A DNA stretch of 64,000 bases from Pelagimonas varians (GTDB lineage Bacteria; Pseudomonadota; Alphaproteobacteria; Rhodobacterales; Rhodobacteraceae): positions 124,001-188,000 of the forward strand of contig NZ_QKMF01000008.1 of NCBI RefSeq assembly GCF_003208435.1, read 5' to 3'. Within the stretch, counting starts at the first letter, position 1. The number at the start of each line of letters is the position of its first letter. The notes beneath the pieces were generated by a model. The model worked only from the letters and a program-made list of their open reading frames with translations. It had not been told where the DNA came from and searched no databases. Positions 44,422-56,070 of this stretch are shown one piece after another. The translations under genes were made by a program, and so were the position numbers.

Positions 44422-44834
44422 TTTGAAACCACGACGGTGCCGTTTGACTCAACAGTCCCAAACAAAACTGTTCTGGAGTCGGTGTTCATGACCCGTATTC
44501 GTTCACCTGATCCGGCTCTTGCCAATGCCCGACCCTCAGCAGCAATCTGCAGTCCACCCCGGACAAAAATCAGCTCGACCATTTGGTTGCGTTCAACCAA
44601 CGCCGGTTTCCCGACCTGCCCCATCATCACGGCACGACCTGCATAAATGGCGACACGCGCCTCTTGGCCGATGACTTCGACAAGAGAAACGTGGGCTCCG
44701 TCCACAACCGCCGGATCAACGCGTACATCTTCGGAGGTGATGAGCTGTTGAGGGCGAATTGATCGGGTGGCGACGATCGTTTCTGCGACCGCTTGTCCCG
44801 CGAGGAACGGAAGAATGGCGAGCAAAAGTTTCAT
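44418..44834 (-). CDS. flgA: FlgA: P-ring assembly chaperone
   Basis: 138 aa with a signal peptide (LLAILPFLAGQAVAE). The SAF-like domain blocks RSIRPQQLITSEDVRVD, GRAVMMGQVGKPALVERNQMVELIF identify FlgA, which escorts FlgI in the periplasm. It lacks the longer N-terminal region of enterobacterial FlgA (about 220 aa), as is usual in alphaproteobacteria. Its start shares one base with the flgG stop. Confidence 0.92.
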   Translation of the reverse strand: MKLLLAILPFLAGQAVAETIVATRSIRPQQLITSEDVRVDPAVVDGAHVSLVEVIGQEARVAIYAGRAVMMGQVGKPALVERNQMVELIFVRGGLQIAAEGRALARAGSGERIRVMNTDSRTVLFGTVESNGTVVVSK

Positions 44835-45619
44835 TATCTCACCTGACTTGTTGCGCTAAGCATCTGATCCGCAGCAGAAATAACCTTGGAATTCAATTCG
44901 TATCCACGTTGCGCTTCGATCAGTTCGGTAATTTCACGCACCGCATCAACAGAGCTGGCTTCCAGATACCCTTGCCTGATAGTCCCGAGACCGTCTTCGC
45001 CAGGAGTTGATTGGATTGGCGGTCCTGATGCTTCGGTTTCAGTAAACATATTTGATCCGATGGCTTCTAATCCCTTGGGATTTGTAAAGCCTGCCATGGT
45101 GAATTGCCCCAAAAGCTGCGCTTCCGCTTCTTCAGCGAAATAGGCGTAGACTTCTCCATCGTTGTTGATGGAAATGCTGCGAGCGTCGTTTGGAATGACA
45201 ATTTCCGGCGACACTTCATAGCCTTCGGACGTCACAATTAGGCCCTCACCCGTCCGTTTTAAGCCGCCATCGCGCGTATATGCGGTTTGGCCGGAGGGAA
45301 GCGTTACCTCGAGATAACCCGCTCCTTCGATGGCAACATCCAAGTCACCGCCAGTGGCGGACAGAGAGCCTTGCGACAGTTGAACCGAAACTGCTGCCGG
45401 ACGCACACCTAAACCCAGCTGAATCCCCGTCGGCAAGACAGATCCATCAGAAGCATTGACGGTTCCCGCACGAGTCATTTGTTGATAGTGAAGGTCTGCG
45501 AATTCAGCGCGCCGGGCGTTGTACCCGGTCGTGCTCATGTTAGCGAGGTTATTGGATATCACCTCAACCCGCATTTGTTGGGCGCTCATGCCCGTAGCCG
45601 CGATTTTTAGCGCACGCAT
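44834..45619 (-). CDS. flgG: FlgG: distal rod protein
   Basis: 261 aa. N-terminal rod motif MSAQQMRVEVISNNLANMST and C-terminal heptads VDAVREITELIEAQRGYELNSKVI are intact, as is the internal GTLSATGGDLDVAIEGAGYLEV region typical of FlgG/FlgE. It forms the distal rod joining the hook. Confidence 0.96.
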   Translation of the reverse strand: MRALKIAATGMSAQQMRVEVISNNLANMSTTGYNARRAEFADLHYQQMTRAGTVNASDGSVLPTGIQLGLGVRPAAVSVQLSQGSLSATGGDLDVAIEGAGYLEVTLPSGQTAYTRDGGLKRTGEGLIVTSEGYEVSPEIVIPNDARSISINNDGEVYAYFAEEAEAQLLGQFTMAGFTNPKGLEAIGSNMFTETEASGPPIQSTPGEDGLGTIRQGYLEASSVDAVREITELIEAQRGYELNSKVISAADQMLSATSQVR

Positions 45620-45628
45620 AGATGCCTC

Positions 45629-46342
45629 CTATTTAATAAATGCCTTGATGGCGGTTCTGACACGCTCATCTTCGCGTTCCATAAAGCTTTGCCCCAATTC
45701 ATAGGCACGCTGGACTTCGACCATACGGGCGACTTGAAGAATTGGATCGACGTTGGATGCCTCAACATACCCCTGCACAACACTTGGGTTGTCGACAGGT
45801 TCAAACCCCTCGTCGGCATTAAACATAACGCCGCCTTCACGAGTCATAAGACCTTGTTCTAACGGGCGAACCACGCCGATTTGACCTATGGCACGGCCAT
45901 CTGTGCTGATGGTACCGTCGCTGCCAACAGCCAGATCGCTGGCTTGAGGCGGTACAAAAATCGGTGCCCCGCCGGTATCAAGCACCCGATACCCGTCAGA
46001 TGTGACCAAAGTTCCTTCTGCGCTCGGAGAAAACGACCCAGCACGCGTCAAACGCTGCCCACCTGGCGCATCAATCAGGAAAAACCCGTCACCTTCGATG
46101 GCCATATCAAACATGCCACCGGTCTGCTCCAAAGTGCCCTGCATATACGACGTATTGCGCACCCGAGCCGAGGCCATGGCAACGCCGGACAGCCCGTCTG
46201 CTTCGGTGACATATTCCGAGAAAATCACCCCTTCTTGGCGAAAACCGGTTGTATTTGCATTCGCGATATTGTTCGCAATAACTTGCATTTCGCGCATCAA
46301 GCCCGTTTGACGGGAGAGGGCTGCATAGCCTGCTGATTCCAT
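45629..46342 (-). CDS. flgF: FlgF: proximal rod protein
   Basis: 237 aa. N-terminal LSRQTGLMREMQVIANNIANANTTGF and C-terminal NVDPILQVARMVEVQRAYELGQSF are rod-protein signatures; the shorter middle region than FlgG fits FlgF. Gap to flgG is 9 bp. Confidence 0.94.
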   Translation of the reverse strand: MESAGYAALSRQTGLMREMQVIANNIANANTTGFRQEGVIFSEYVTEADGLSGVAMASARVRNTSYMQGTLEQTGGMFDMAIEGDGFFLIDAPGGQRLTRAGSFSPSAEGTLVTSDGYRVLDTGGAPIFVPPQASDLAVGSDGTISTDGRAIGQIGVVRPLEQGLMTREGGVMFNADEGFEPVDNPSVVQGYVEASNVDPILQVARMVEVQRAYELGQSFMEREDERVRTAIKAFIK

Positions 46343-46343
46343 T

Positions 46344-46613
46344 TTATCCTCCTGTAATCAGTGGGATGATCTGGTTGTGAAAGAAATCAACCAATGAGCG
46401 TGTCATGAAGCTCATGGAAATCCAGAAGACTGCGACAATCGCCAATAGCTTGGGTACGAAGGTCAGTGTCATTTCTTGAATGGAGGTCAGGGCCTGGAAC
46501 AATCCGACTCCGACCCCCGCCACCAAAGCCGCTGACAAAATTGGGATCGACGTCACCGTGGCAACCCAAAGACCTTGCCTTAATGTGTCGAAAAATATGG
46601 TTTCCGTCATCAT
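46344..46613 (-). CDS. fliQ: FliQ: flagellar export gate membrane protein
   Basis: 89 aa from the first of two adjacent ATGs (46613 and 46610); a longer in-frame reading overlaps fliE and is rejected. Two hydrophobic segments (residues about 18-40 and 50-75) and AALVAGVGVGLFQALTSIQEMTLTFVPK define the family. FliQ is found here inside a rod-gene operon rather than with fliP and fliR. Confidence 0.95.
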   Translation of the reverse strand: MMTETIFFDTLRQGLWVATVTSIPILSAALVAGVGVGLFQALTSIQEMTLTFVPKLLAIVAVFWISMSFMTRSLVDFFHNQIIPLITGG

Positions 46614-46617
46614 AGGC

Positions 46618-46911
46618 TTACACCGGCATCCTGAGGATTTCTTGGTAGGCCTCAACCACCTTGTCACGAACTGCGACCACTGTTTCGACGGCCAGCTCTG
46701 ATTGCGCCAGTGCTTCGACCAATGCATGAGGATCAGCGCTGCCAACCATCGCGCTATTTGCAGCGCCTTCAGCCTGTTTCAGCGTGTTGGAAAACTCATT
46801 CGCAAAATCGGCGAATTGTTTTTCCACTTGGGGTACAATTTCAGGTTTCGGCTCCATCGCCGGCATTGATGCCGCATATTTCTGGGCCGCAAAAAGAGAA
46901 CGGACGTCCAT
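46618..46911 (-). CDS. fliE: FliE: MS-ring/rod junction protein
   Basis: 97 aa. The conserved C-terminal half (DPHALVEALAQSELAVETVVAVRDKVVEAYQEILRMPV) carries the FliE signature. It joins the MS ring to the proximal rod. Gap to flgC is 28 bp. Confidence 0.92.
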   Translation of the reverse strand: MDVRSLFAAQKYAASMPAMEPKPEIVPQVEKQFADFANEFSNTLKQAEGAANSAMVGSADPHALVEALAQSELAVETVVAVRDKVVEAYQEILRMPV

Positions 46912-46939
46912 TCTGGTCTCCTGTTTCTATTCTGAGGGT

Positions 46940-47329
46940 TTAACGACGCAAAAGGTCCATCAGTCCGGTGGACATCTGGCGCGTTTGGTCGAACATTTTT
47001 AGATTGGCTTCGTAGCTACGCTGAGCTTCTCGGGCATCGGCGATTTCGATAATTAGGTTAACGTTCGACCCTTCGTAATGGCCACTTTCATCGGCCATCG
47101 GATGAGACGGATCGTGGATGCGTTCCAGTTCACGTTTGTCCAAGCTAACCTGCCCTGCTTCGACCCGCGCCAAAGAGGTGCTGTTACGCTCCAGTTCAAA
47201 CGGGATCGATTTGCGGCGATAGCCCGGCGTGTCGACGTTGGCGATGTTTTCCGAAACCACCCGCAGGCGGTTGGCTTGGGCCTTGAGGCCACTTGACGTG
47301 ACCGAAAGTGCATCTGAAAAAGCGCTCAT
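46940..47329 (-). CDS. flgC: FlgC: proximal rod protein
   Basis: 129 aa. ANRLRVVSENIANVDTPGYRRKSI near the N terminus and ADAREAQRSYEANLKMFDQTRQM at the C terminus are typical of the rod family; length matches FlgC. It follows flgB by 14 bp. Confidence 0.95.
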   Translation of the reverse strand: MSAFSDALSVTSSGLKAQANRLRVVSENIANVDTPGYRRKSIPFELERNSTSLARVEAGQVSLDKRELERIHDPSHPMADESGHYEGSNVNLIIEIADAREAQRSYEANLKMFDQTRQMSTGLMDLLRR

Positions 47330-47343
47330 TTTACATACCTTTC

Positions 47344-47721
47344 TTAGCGACGGCCAAGGCTCGTGCGGAGGACTGACAAATTGCTGCGATAGATCGCAAG
47401 CGCCCTGTCATGCTGGCGCTTGGCGTCTGTTGCCTTGACCATTTCTTCTTCAAGAGAGACGGAGTTTCCGTTTGGATCCAAGGCCGTATCACGCACCTGA
47501 CTGGCTGCGACATGATCCACAGTACCGTGAAAATGGGCATCACGTGTGGCGCGCTGGACTGTAAAAGAGCCACGCAAAGTGTCTTGAAATTCCGGCATTT
47601 CCCGGGCCCGATATCCGGGCGTATCAGAGTTCGCGATATTCTGAGCGCTCAACGCTTGTTGAGTTCCAGCATGCCGTGCCAGTGCCATCGCCGTTCTGAA
47701 GATGTCCAAGTTTTGGAACAT
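47344..47721 (-). CDS. flgB: FlgB: proximal rod protein
   Basis: 125 aa. GTQQALSAQNIANSDTPGYRAREM is the FlgB/C signature and the C terminus (KRQHDRALAIYRSNLSVLRTSLG) is typical. First gene of the nine-gene minus operon; divergent from fliI across an 85-bp gap that must hold both promoters. Confidence 0.94.
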   Translation of the reverse strand: MFQNLDIFRTAMALARHAGTQQALSAQNIANSDTPGYRAREMPEFQDTLRGSFTVQRATRDAHFHGTVDHVAASQVRDTALDPNGNSVSLEEEMVKATDAKRQHDRALAIYRSNLSVLRTSLGRR

Positions 47722-47806
47722 CGGGGCTTCTCCCTCGATTGCTTCAACTAAGGCTTAACCCTGATTCCTTTAGAAACAGTTTGCATACAAATGAACGGAG
47801 CGACCG

Positions 47807-49168
47807 ATGGAAGAAGACATCGCCGGCCTAAAGGCCCGCATTTCACAAATGCAACCTGTCAGGGCAGTTGGACGCGTCCAAGCCGTTGACGGTACAACGA
47901 TCTGGGTTCGGGGCTTGTCCGATGATGCCTGTATCGGCGACCGTCTTCGACTCATCCAGCCAGAGGGTGAACTTGGAGGTGAGGTCTTGCGGATTCGGGA
48001 TGATCTGATTGCAATGTTGCCAGACGAACCTGCCGATGGGGTTTCCAAAGGAGATCGGGTTGCTGTTCTGGGCGCACCCACATTGGCCCCGTGCAACAGC
48101 TGGATTGGCCGTGTGATCGATGCCTACGGCCGCCCGTTGGATGGGGCCCCTTTGGGGCCAGGTCCAAGGCGAAGACCCTTTCGGGCAAGCCCACCGCCAG
48201 CGGCAGCCCGTCGCAGTTTGGGTGGGCGTCTGTCTACCGGGCTGGCTATTTTCGACACGCTTTTGCCGATCGTCAAGGGCCAACGGATTGGCTTGTTTGC
48301 CGGGTCAGGGGTTGGGAAATCCATGCTGTTGGCGCAATTGGCACAGGGTGTCGAAGCCGACATCGTTGTTCTTGCTCTTGTTGGCGAGAGAGGTAGGGAA
48401 GTCCTTGATTTTGTGACGAATGTTCTGGGTCCAGAAGGAATGGCCCGCAGCGTTGTTGTCGCCGCGACCTCTGATCGATCCCCGCTTGAACGGCGCCGTT
48501 GCCCCTTGGCTGCAATGACAATTGCAGAACACTTCAGAGATCAAGGTGCGCATGTTCTTTATCTTGCAGATTCAATCACTCGGTTTGCCGAAGCACATCG
48601 GGAAGTCGCAATTGCATCAGGTGAACTTCCGGCCCTTCGGGGGCATCCACCATCTGTTGCCCACCAAATTATGCGATTGGCCGAAAGAGCAGGCACAGGC
48701 GTCGGGGATGCAGGTGATATCACCGCGATTTTCAGCGTTTTGGTTGCAGGGTCAGATATGGATGAACCTGTTGCTGACATTTTACGAGGCGTGTTGGACG
48801 GGCACGTAGTGATGGACCGCCAAATCGCGGAACGAGGTCGGTTTCCGGCAATTGATCTATTGCGATCCGTCTCTCGAAGCCTGCCGGGGGCCGCAAGCCC
48901 TCCAGAGAATGACCTTATCCAACAAGTACGACAGCTTTTGGGCGCATACGCTAGATCCGAAACCATGTTGCGCGCTGGACTTTACCGCGACGGCGAAGAC
49001 CCTGTTTTGGATCAAGCGATTCGTGCTTGGCCGGACTTGGACGGTTTTTTGGCTGATGCGTCAGCAAATGGACCTGAACAGGCCTTTCAAAAGCTTCAGC
49101 TCATCCTTCGCCGGGCTAATGTTACACCGCAACAAACCCGCCGGCCTGTAACGGCGTTGACCAAATGA
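47807..49168 (+). CDS. fliI: FliI: flagellum-specific ATPase
   Basis: 453 aa. Walker A GLFAGSGVGKSML (about residue 164), Walker B VLYLADSITRFAEAHR, and the N-terminal beta-barrel. The length equals FliI of E. coli (457). It powers export by unfolding substrates with FliJ/FliH. No fliH or fliJ follows; the gene ends 27 bp before a decayed IS. Confidence 0.96.
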   Translation: MEEDIAGLKARISQMQPVRAVGRVQAVDGTTIWVRGLSDDACIGDRLRLIQPEGELGGEVLRIRDDLIAMLPDEPADGVSKGDRVAVLGAPTLAPCNSWIGRVIDAYGRPLDGAPLGPGPRRRPFRASPPPAAARRSLGGRLSTGLAIFDTLLPIVKGQRIGLFAGSGVGKSMLLAQLAQGVEADIVVLALVGERGREVLDFVTNVLGPEGMARSVVVAATSDRSPLERRRCPLAAMTIAEHFRDQGAHVLYLADSITRFAEAHREVAIASGELPALRGHPPSVAHQIMRLAERAGTGVGDAGDITAIFSVLVAGSDMDEPVADILRGVLDGHVVMDRQIAERGRFPAIDLLRSVSRSLPGAASPPENDLIQQVRQLLGAYARSETMLRAGLYRDGEDPVLDQAIRAWPDLDGFLADASANGPEQAFQKLQLILRRANVTPQQTRRPVTALTK

Positions 49169-49194
49169 CAAGCGCGTGTACCAATAGGAGGTAA

Positions 49195-49980
49195 TCACCC
49201 ATTTTTGGTAGAGTGCGCCAGTAGAACCAAAGCTGCCTTCAGTTTTTGTACTGGTGTCACACTTCCGATCCCTATGTTTGGCCTCTCGTTGCTGTATGTC
49301 CAGAGCCACCGTCTGGCGTGATCCCGCGCATCGCCTATAGTTTTAAAATGATACCGTCCCAACCATTCGGTCCTGATTGTGCGATTTTAGCGCTCGGCCT
49401 ATGCGTTTTGTTGAGGCTTACCCAATCTAGTGAACATCAGGATGCTGCCTGCCTTCCCGGCCCCGATTTACAGTGTCCCACTGATGGATTTTGGGCCGGT
49501 GCCCACACAAAAGACCAGCGGTTTGCCACGCCAGCCAATCGGCGATCCACCCGTTCGCATTGTCCAGCTTCGGCTAATACAGATCACAAGTCTTACTGAT
49601 GCTGAATGTCCGGCATGCAAACCGGATACTAAAAAATTTGTACCGCACGGCCCGATAGGCCATCTCGTTGCGTTGGACTGCCTCCGCCTTTTTCCAAGGG
49701 TCCCTTTCAGAAAGTCTTTCTGCAAGCTCTTCTCAAACAACAATTTTTTCAAATGCTTGTTCGCGCGCGCTATTGTCGCTCGGACCATTGGCGCAACAAA
49801 ACTTGCTCCAGTGCCTTCATCTACATGATCAGCGACGCGTCCATCCCACTTTATACGGCCCGCCAATTGTAAAAACAGGCTGTGATCATACCATGCTCCC
49901 GGTAGAGATCCCAAATAGGCACACCGCTTTTCGCTTGCTTCAAAAGTACCCATGATCCGAGCTTCGCGTAGTTTGATCAT
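49195..49980 (-). pseudogene. Decayed IS3-family element (orfA + internally deleted orfB)
   Basis: Reading minus-strand frames in turn recovers an IS3-family transposase in order. Near 49960-49880 one frame gives LKQAKSGVPIWDLYREHGM then CFYNWRA and SGMDASLI (orfA HTH and leucine-zipper start). Another gives HLKKLLFEKSLQKDFLKGTLGK (end of orfA). A shifted frame gives FFSIRFACRTFSISKTCDLY (start of orfB). Then WRGKP-VFCVGTGPKSISGTL, and finally GKPQQNA, NRTIRTEWLGRYHFKTI and WLWTYSNERPNIGIGSVTP (DDE C terminus). The middle of orfB with the first Asp is gone. At least four in-frame stops (for example TAG at 49399 and TAA at 49387 areas) and several frameshifts kill it. Length is about 0.8 kb against about 1.2 kb intact. 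Confidence 0.85.
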
Positions 49981-50535
49981 GTCACCAAACTCTCCTCGTT
50001 CTTCGTCGAGAAAATTCTACCGACAAACACCCCTGAATGTCGGGCGGATTGCCCAAGCATGCTCGAACAGATTTGTTTGGTACTGATTTCTCAGCGTCCG
50101 CCTTCGCACGAACAGCAACTAGAGCGAAGTAACGCGTCTGACAGTGGACATTATCGCCGCTTTTGACCACCTTAACGGACCAGGAAAGTCGCTTTTGACG
50201 GGTGAATATTGATCCATCACGAAATTCGATCACTTGCCTAAAACACATTTTCTGCCTGCTACCTTTCGAACCGGAAGCAACGTCATTCAGGGTGCATCGC
50301 GAACACAAAGTGGGAAGCACTTAGATCGGCAAAGAACAGGTTAGGGGTTTTCACGCCCTCAAGTCCTTCAATAATTGAGCATTTCCTGTCGGTTTAAATT
50401 AGACTTTAGGATCCAGCCTCGATGCCAGAAGCGATCTCCGGGAGTTCCTGAAAGGTCAGAGGGCCTAGATCAGGGTATTCTTCTGGGCAGCTACTTTCTG
50501 GAAATGTAAGGCATATAGGTTGTTTTCAGAAGGCT
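49981..50535. other. Stretch without recognisable genes inside the IS graveyard
   Basis: Short open frames exist on both strands, but none has a ribosome-binding site, family motif or natural composition. This looks like old accessory DNA eroded by mutation. Confidence 0.6.
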
Positions 50536-50760
50536 CTGGATTCGGCGATTGATGATGCGCACCAAACTGAACTCATCCAACAGACCTCGACGGACAGCGG
50601 CAAAGTTTACGGCAAACGCAACTTGGTCTCAAGCATGAGCCGTCGTGGGAATTGTCATCCTTCTCATACATGCAAACACTCATAGCCAGGGAATGGTTAA
50701 TACAGTCACGTATTGCTGCTATTGAAACGGGACCGCATCAGGCGTCTAGGAAACTAGGGG
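50536..50760 (+). pseudogene. Second, unrelated decayed IS3-family transposase remnant
   Basis: One plus-strand frame reads SGKVYGKRNL at 50596, which matches the start of the orfB core (SGxVYGxRKL), and jumps directly to SSMSRRGNCH at 50629 and, after two stop codons (TAG, TAA), to LLLLKRDRIRR at 50713. In intact members of this IS3 subgroup those last motifs flank the catalytic Glu (SMSRRGNCHDNA ... NLLKRERIRR). Most of the catalytic core between them is deleted. The motifs differ from those of the remnant at 49195, so these are two separate insertions. Confidence 0.75.
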
Positions 50761-51001
50761 CACCTCAGAAGTCTCGGTTCGAAGTTGCTTTCAGTGAATA
50801 CTGCCCCCGCAAAGATATTTCTTTGCTTTCAACGGGCTATTTGCGGCGCACGAGTTGTCACTTTACACTTATGCCTTCGTGAACAATGTACCAAAATATC
50901 GTAAGATACTGAATATAATAAACTTATTTACCAGTTCAATGCACCAGTGACGCGCAACAGTATGCGCGCCACACAATTTTATATGCTACCCTAAACAAGG
51001 A
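50761..51001. other. AT-rich gap downstream of gyrB with a small hairpin
   Basis: Holds no gene. CGCGCA / TGCGCG at 50951-50968 forms a 6-bp stem 34 bp past the gyrB stop, without a T-run. The stretch 50883-50935 is notably AT-rich compared with its surroundings. Confidence 0.4.
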
Positions 51002-53596
<2,595 letters not shown>

Positions 53597-53606
53597 TCAG
53601 ACCGTC

Positions 53607-54713
53607 TTAGGGAGTGGTGTTTGCCAGTGAGCAGTCCCCATTTTCACTGACTTCCAAGTGCTGCGCCCTTGCGCCAAGATCGGAAAATAACTCTGAGCCA
53701 GTTCCAGTCATCCAGGCCTGTGCCCCCAAACCGCAAATTTCATCGTACAGCGCCGCACGGCGACCGGCGTCAAGATGGGCCGCAACTTCATCCAGTAGCA
53801 AAAGAGGAGGCGCGCCGATGTCTTCGGACAGCGCGCGAGCATTGGCCAAAATCAACGATATTAAAAGCGCCTTTTGCTCTCCAGTCGAACACTCTGCTGC
53901 AGGCACTCCCTTAGCCGCAAAAACCCCATACATATCGGTACGATGCGGCCCAACAAGAGTTCGACCCGCGGACATATCGCGAAAGCGGCTTTCTTTGAGA
54001 GCATCCAGTAGATCCTCCTGCGTGGCAGGCATTGAACCTTCGCTTTGCAATAATTCCAAGTCGGCGGTAGGAAACTGCGTCTCGGCATCTTGTTGGGCCA
54101 ACCGCAAGCGTTCAAGCGTTGTTACACGGTTGGCATTTATCTCAGCACCTGTTTTAGCCATCTGGGCTTCTAGAACGGTGTACCAATGCGCATCCCGAAC
54201 TTGCTCCTTGAGCAACTTGTTTCGTTCTCTCATGGTTTTTTCATATGTCAGAGAAGCTTCGGCGTGGCCGGGCACGAAACTGAGCACCATCCGATCCAAA
54301 AAACGCCTGCGGCCTTCTGCTCCCTCGATCCATAAGCGATCCATGGCAGGGATCAACCACAAGACCCTACACAAGCTGGCAAGAGCCGTTTGTGGGGTCG
54401 ACTTGCTGTCGATTTGAACCTGCCTTGATGCACCTGCTTCGGACGTGATCGATATCTCATGCTGTCCACTTGGAGCGTTGAGAATTCCGTTCAGTTTCCA
54501 ACCCAGGGATTCCGGCCTGCGCGCCATATCCTTTGCCGATGCCCGCCGCAAACCGCGACCAGGAGAAAAAAGCGAAACAGCTTCTATCAGATTGGTTTTA
54601 CCGGCCCCGTTATCGCCGTGAATTACAATCGGGCGTGCATCCAGATCAAGACGAATCAATCTGTGCGACCTAAAATGCGACAGAGTCAGATGTGACAGAT
54701 ACAGTTTGCCCAT
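53607..54713 (-). CDS. recF: RecF: recombination/gap-repair ATPase
   Basis: 368 aa. Walker A GDNGAGKTNLIEAVSLF (about residue 34) and the ABC signature region STGEQKALLISLILANA with Walker B LLLLDEVAAHLD. RecF loads RecA at ssDNA gaps. It lies downstream of dnaN. Confidence 0.95.
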   Translation of the reverse strand: MGKLYLSHLTLSHFRSHRLIRLDLDARPIVIHGDNGAGKTNLIEAVSLFSPGRGLRRASAKDMARRPESLGWKLNGILNAPSGQHEISITSEAGASRQVQIDSKSTPQTALASLCRVLWLIPAMDRLWIEGAEGRRRFLDRMVLSFVPGHAEASLTYEKTMRERNKLLKEQVRDAHWYTVLEAQMAKTGAEINANRVTTLERLRLAQQDAETQFPTADLELLQSEGSMPATQEDLLDALKESRFRDMSAGRTLVGPHRTDMYGVFAAKGVPAAECSTGEQKALLISLILANARALSEDIGAPPLLLLDEVAAHLDAGRRAALYDEICGLGAQAWMTGTGSELFSDLGARAQHLEVSENGDCSLANTTP

Positions 54714-54752
54714 CCCCGACCCTTCTTTATCTGCTCATCCCACTGGCGAGCG

Positions 54753-54773
54753 CGATTTTTCGACGAAAAATCG
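54753..54773. repeat. Perfect palindrome CGATTTTTCG-A-CGAAAAATCG
   Basis: Two 10-bp arms with one central base, 8 bp past the dnaN stop on the minus strand. It may act as a weak terminator or mRNA processing hairpin between dnaN and recF. Confidence 0.5.
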
Positions 54774-54780
54774 ATCCGCG

Positions 54781-55899
54781 TCACACACGCATCGGCATAA
54801 CGACATAGACGGCGCTGGTGTCATTGCCTTCACGCATCAAGGCCGGATCCCCGGATGAGTTAAACAAGAACACGGCGTTTTCGCGGTCTACCTGGCTGGC
54901 AATTTCCAGCAGGTATTTCGCATTAAACCCGATTTCCAGACGCTCGTCGCCATAGGCAACAGCCAACTCTTCTTCGGCAGCACCGCTATCCGGGGCATTC
55001 ACAGACAGGATCAAACGATCTTCGTCCAACTGGAGCTTAACTGCGCGCGAGCGTTCAGAAGATACGGTTGCGACCCGATCAACGGCCTTGGCAAAGTCAT
55101 TTGCATCGACTTCCAGCTTACGCGTGTTCCCTTGCGGAATGACCCGTGTGTAATCTGGGAAAGTGCCGTCGATGACTTTGGATGTCAGCGTGATATCAGG
55201 TGTGGCAAAGCGTACTTTGGTTTCAGACACTGACACGGCAATGTCCATGTCATCTTCGTCCAACAGTTTGCGCAATTCGCCCACAGTTTTGCGCGGTACG
55301 ATCACGCCTGCCATATCAGCAGCTCCATCTGGTAGGTCCGCATCAATACGCGCCAAGCGGTGCCCGTCTGTTGCTACGCAGCGCAGAACACGGCCGCCAT
55401 CGCTATCTGCAATGTGCAAATAGACGCCGTTCAAATAGTAACGTGTTTCTTCTGTCGAAATTGCAAATTTTGATTTGTCGAACAGCCGGCGCAAGACCTG
55501 TGCTTTTGCTGTGAAATTGCTGTTATATTCCGATGAAGCCATGATCGGGAAGTCTTCGCGCGGCAAGGTAGCGAGCGAAAAGTTCGATCGGCCAGCGGCG
55601 ACAGACAAACGCCCTGCGGTGCTGTCCTCTTCCAACTCGACCAAAGCGCCGTCAGGCAATTTGCGAACAATTTCATGCAGCGTGACAGCTGAAACCGTTG
55701 TGCCACCGGCACGGCTGACTTTTGCCGGAGCTTTGTCCAGCACCTCGATATCGAGATCAGTTGCGCGGAATGTCGCGGTGTCACCCTCCGCCTCAATCAG
55801 CACATTTGCCAATATCGGAATGGTATTGCGCCGTTCGACAACTGATTGTGCCTGTGCCACTGCGCGCAACAGTGTGGCGCGTTCAATACTGATCTTCAT
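54781..55899 (-). CDS. dnaN: DNA polymerase III sliding clamp (beta)
   Basis: 372 aa from the ATG at 55899 (MKISIERATLLRAV); longer starts are rejected. Three repeated clamp domains, with VVERRNTIPILANVLIE, YLNGVYLHI and GNDTSAVYVVMPMRV at the C terminus, are typical. It tethers polymerase to DNA. Confidence 0.97.
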   Translation of the reverse strand: MKISIERATLLRAVAQAQSVVERRNTIPILANVLIEAEGDTATFRATDLDIEVLDKAPAKVSRAGGTTVSAVTLHEIVRKLPDGALVELEEDSTAGRLSVAAGRSNFSLATLPREDFPIMASSEYNSNFTAKAQVLRRLFDKSKFAISTEETRYYLNGVYLHIADSDGGRVLRCVATDGHRLARIDADLPDGAADMAGVIVPRKTVGELRKLLDEDDMDIAVSVSETKVRFATPDITLTSKVIDGTFPDYTRVIPQGNTRKLEVDANDFAKAVDRVATVSSERSRAVKLQLDEDRLILSVNAPDSGAAEEELAVAYGDERLEIGFNAKYLLEIASQVDRENAVFLFNSSGDPALMREGNDTSAVYVVMPMRV

Positions 55900-56005
55900 C
55901 GCCCATCTCTCCGCATAGTCGGATGCGCACACTAGACCGGTCAGTCCAGCGCTCCAAGCCCCGTTTTGATGATTTGTCCGATTGTTTTACAAGGTCGTCA
56001 AGTGC

Positions 56006-56031
56006 ATGTGGCCACCCAAACGTGGCCACAT
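56006..56031. terminator. Hairpin downstream of dnaA
   Basis: A 10-bp perfect stem ATGTGGCCAC / GTGGCCACAT with a 6-base loop, about 40 bp past the dnaA stop, in the dnaA-dnaN gap. There is no T-run on the minus strand, so termination is uncertain. Confidence 0.5.
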
Positions 56032-56070
56032 CGCAATCTGTGTTAGCTAAGGCTCAGCTTTTTAGGCAAA

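Noticed and set aside
49177-49182. TGTACC as the terminal end of the IS3 remnant
   Set aside because: Too short, and no matching inverted end or target duplication was found near 50000.
49468-49980. 170-aa minus-strand frame as a genuine gene
   Set aside because: It strings together fragments of orfA and orfB of a decayed IS3 element and loses homology at frameshifts.
53614-54417. 267-codon frame antisense to recF
   Set aside because: recF motifs are intact on the minus strand and the plus frame looks random.
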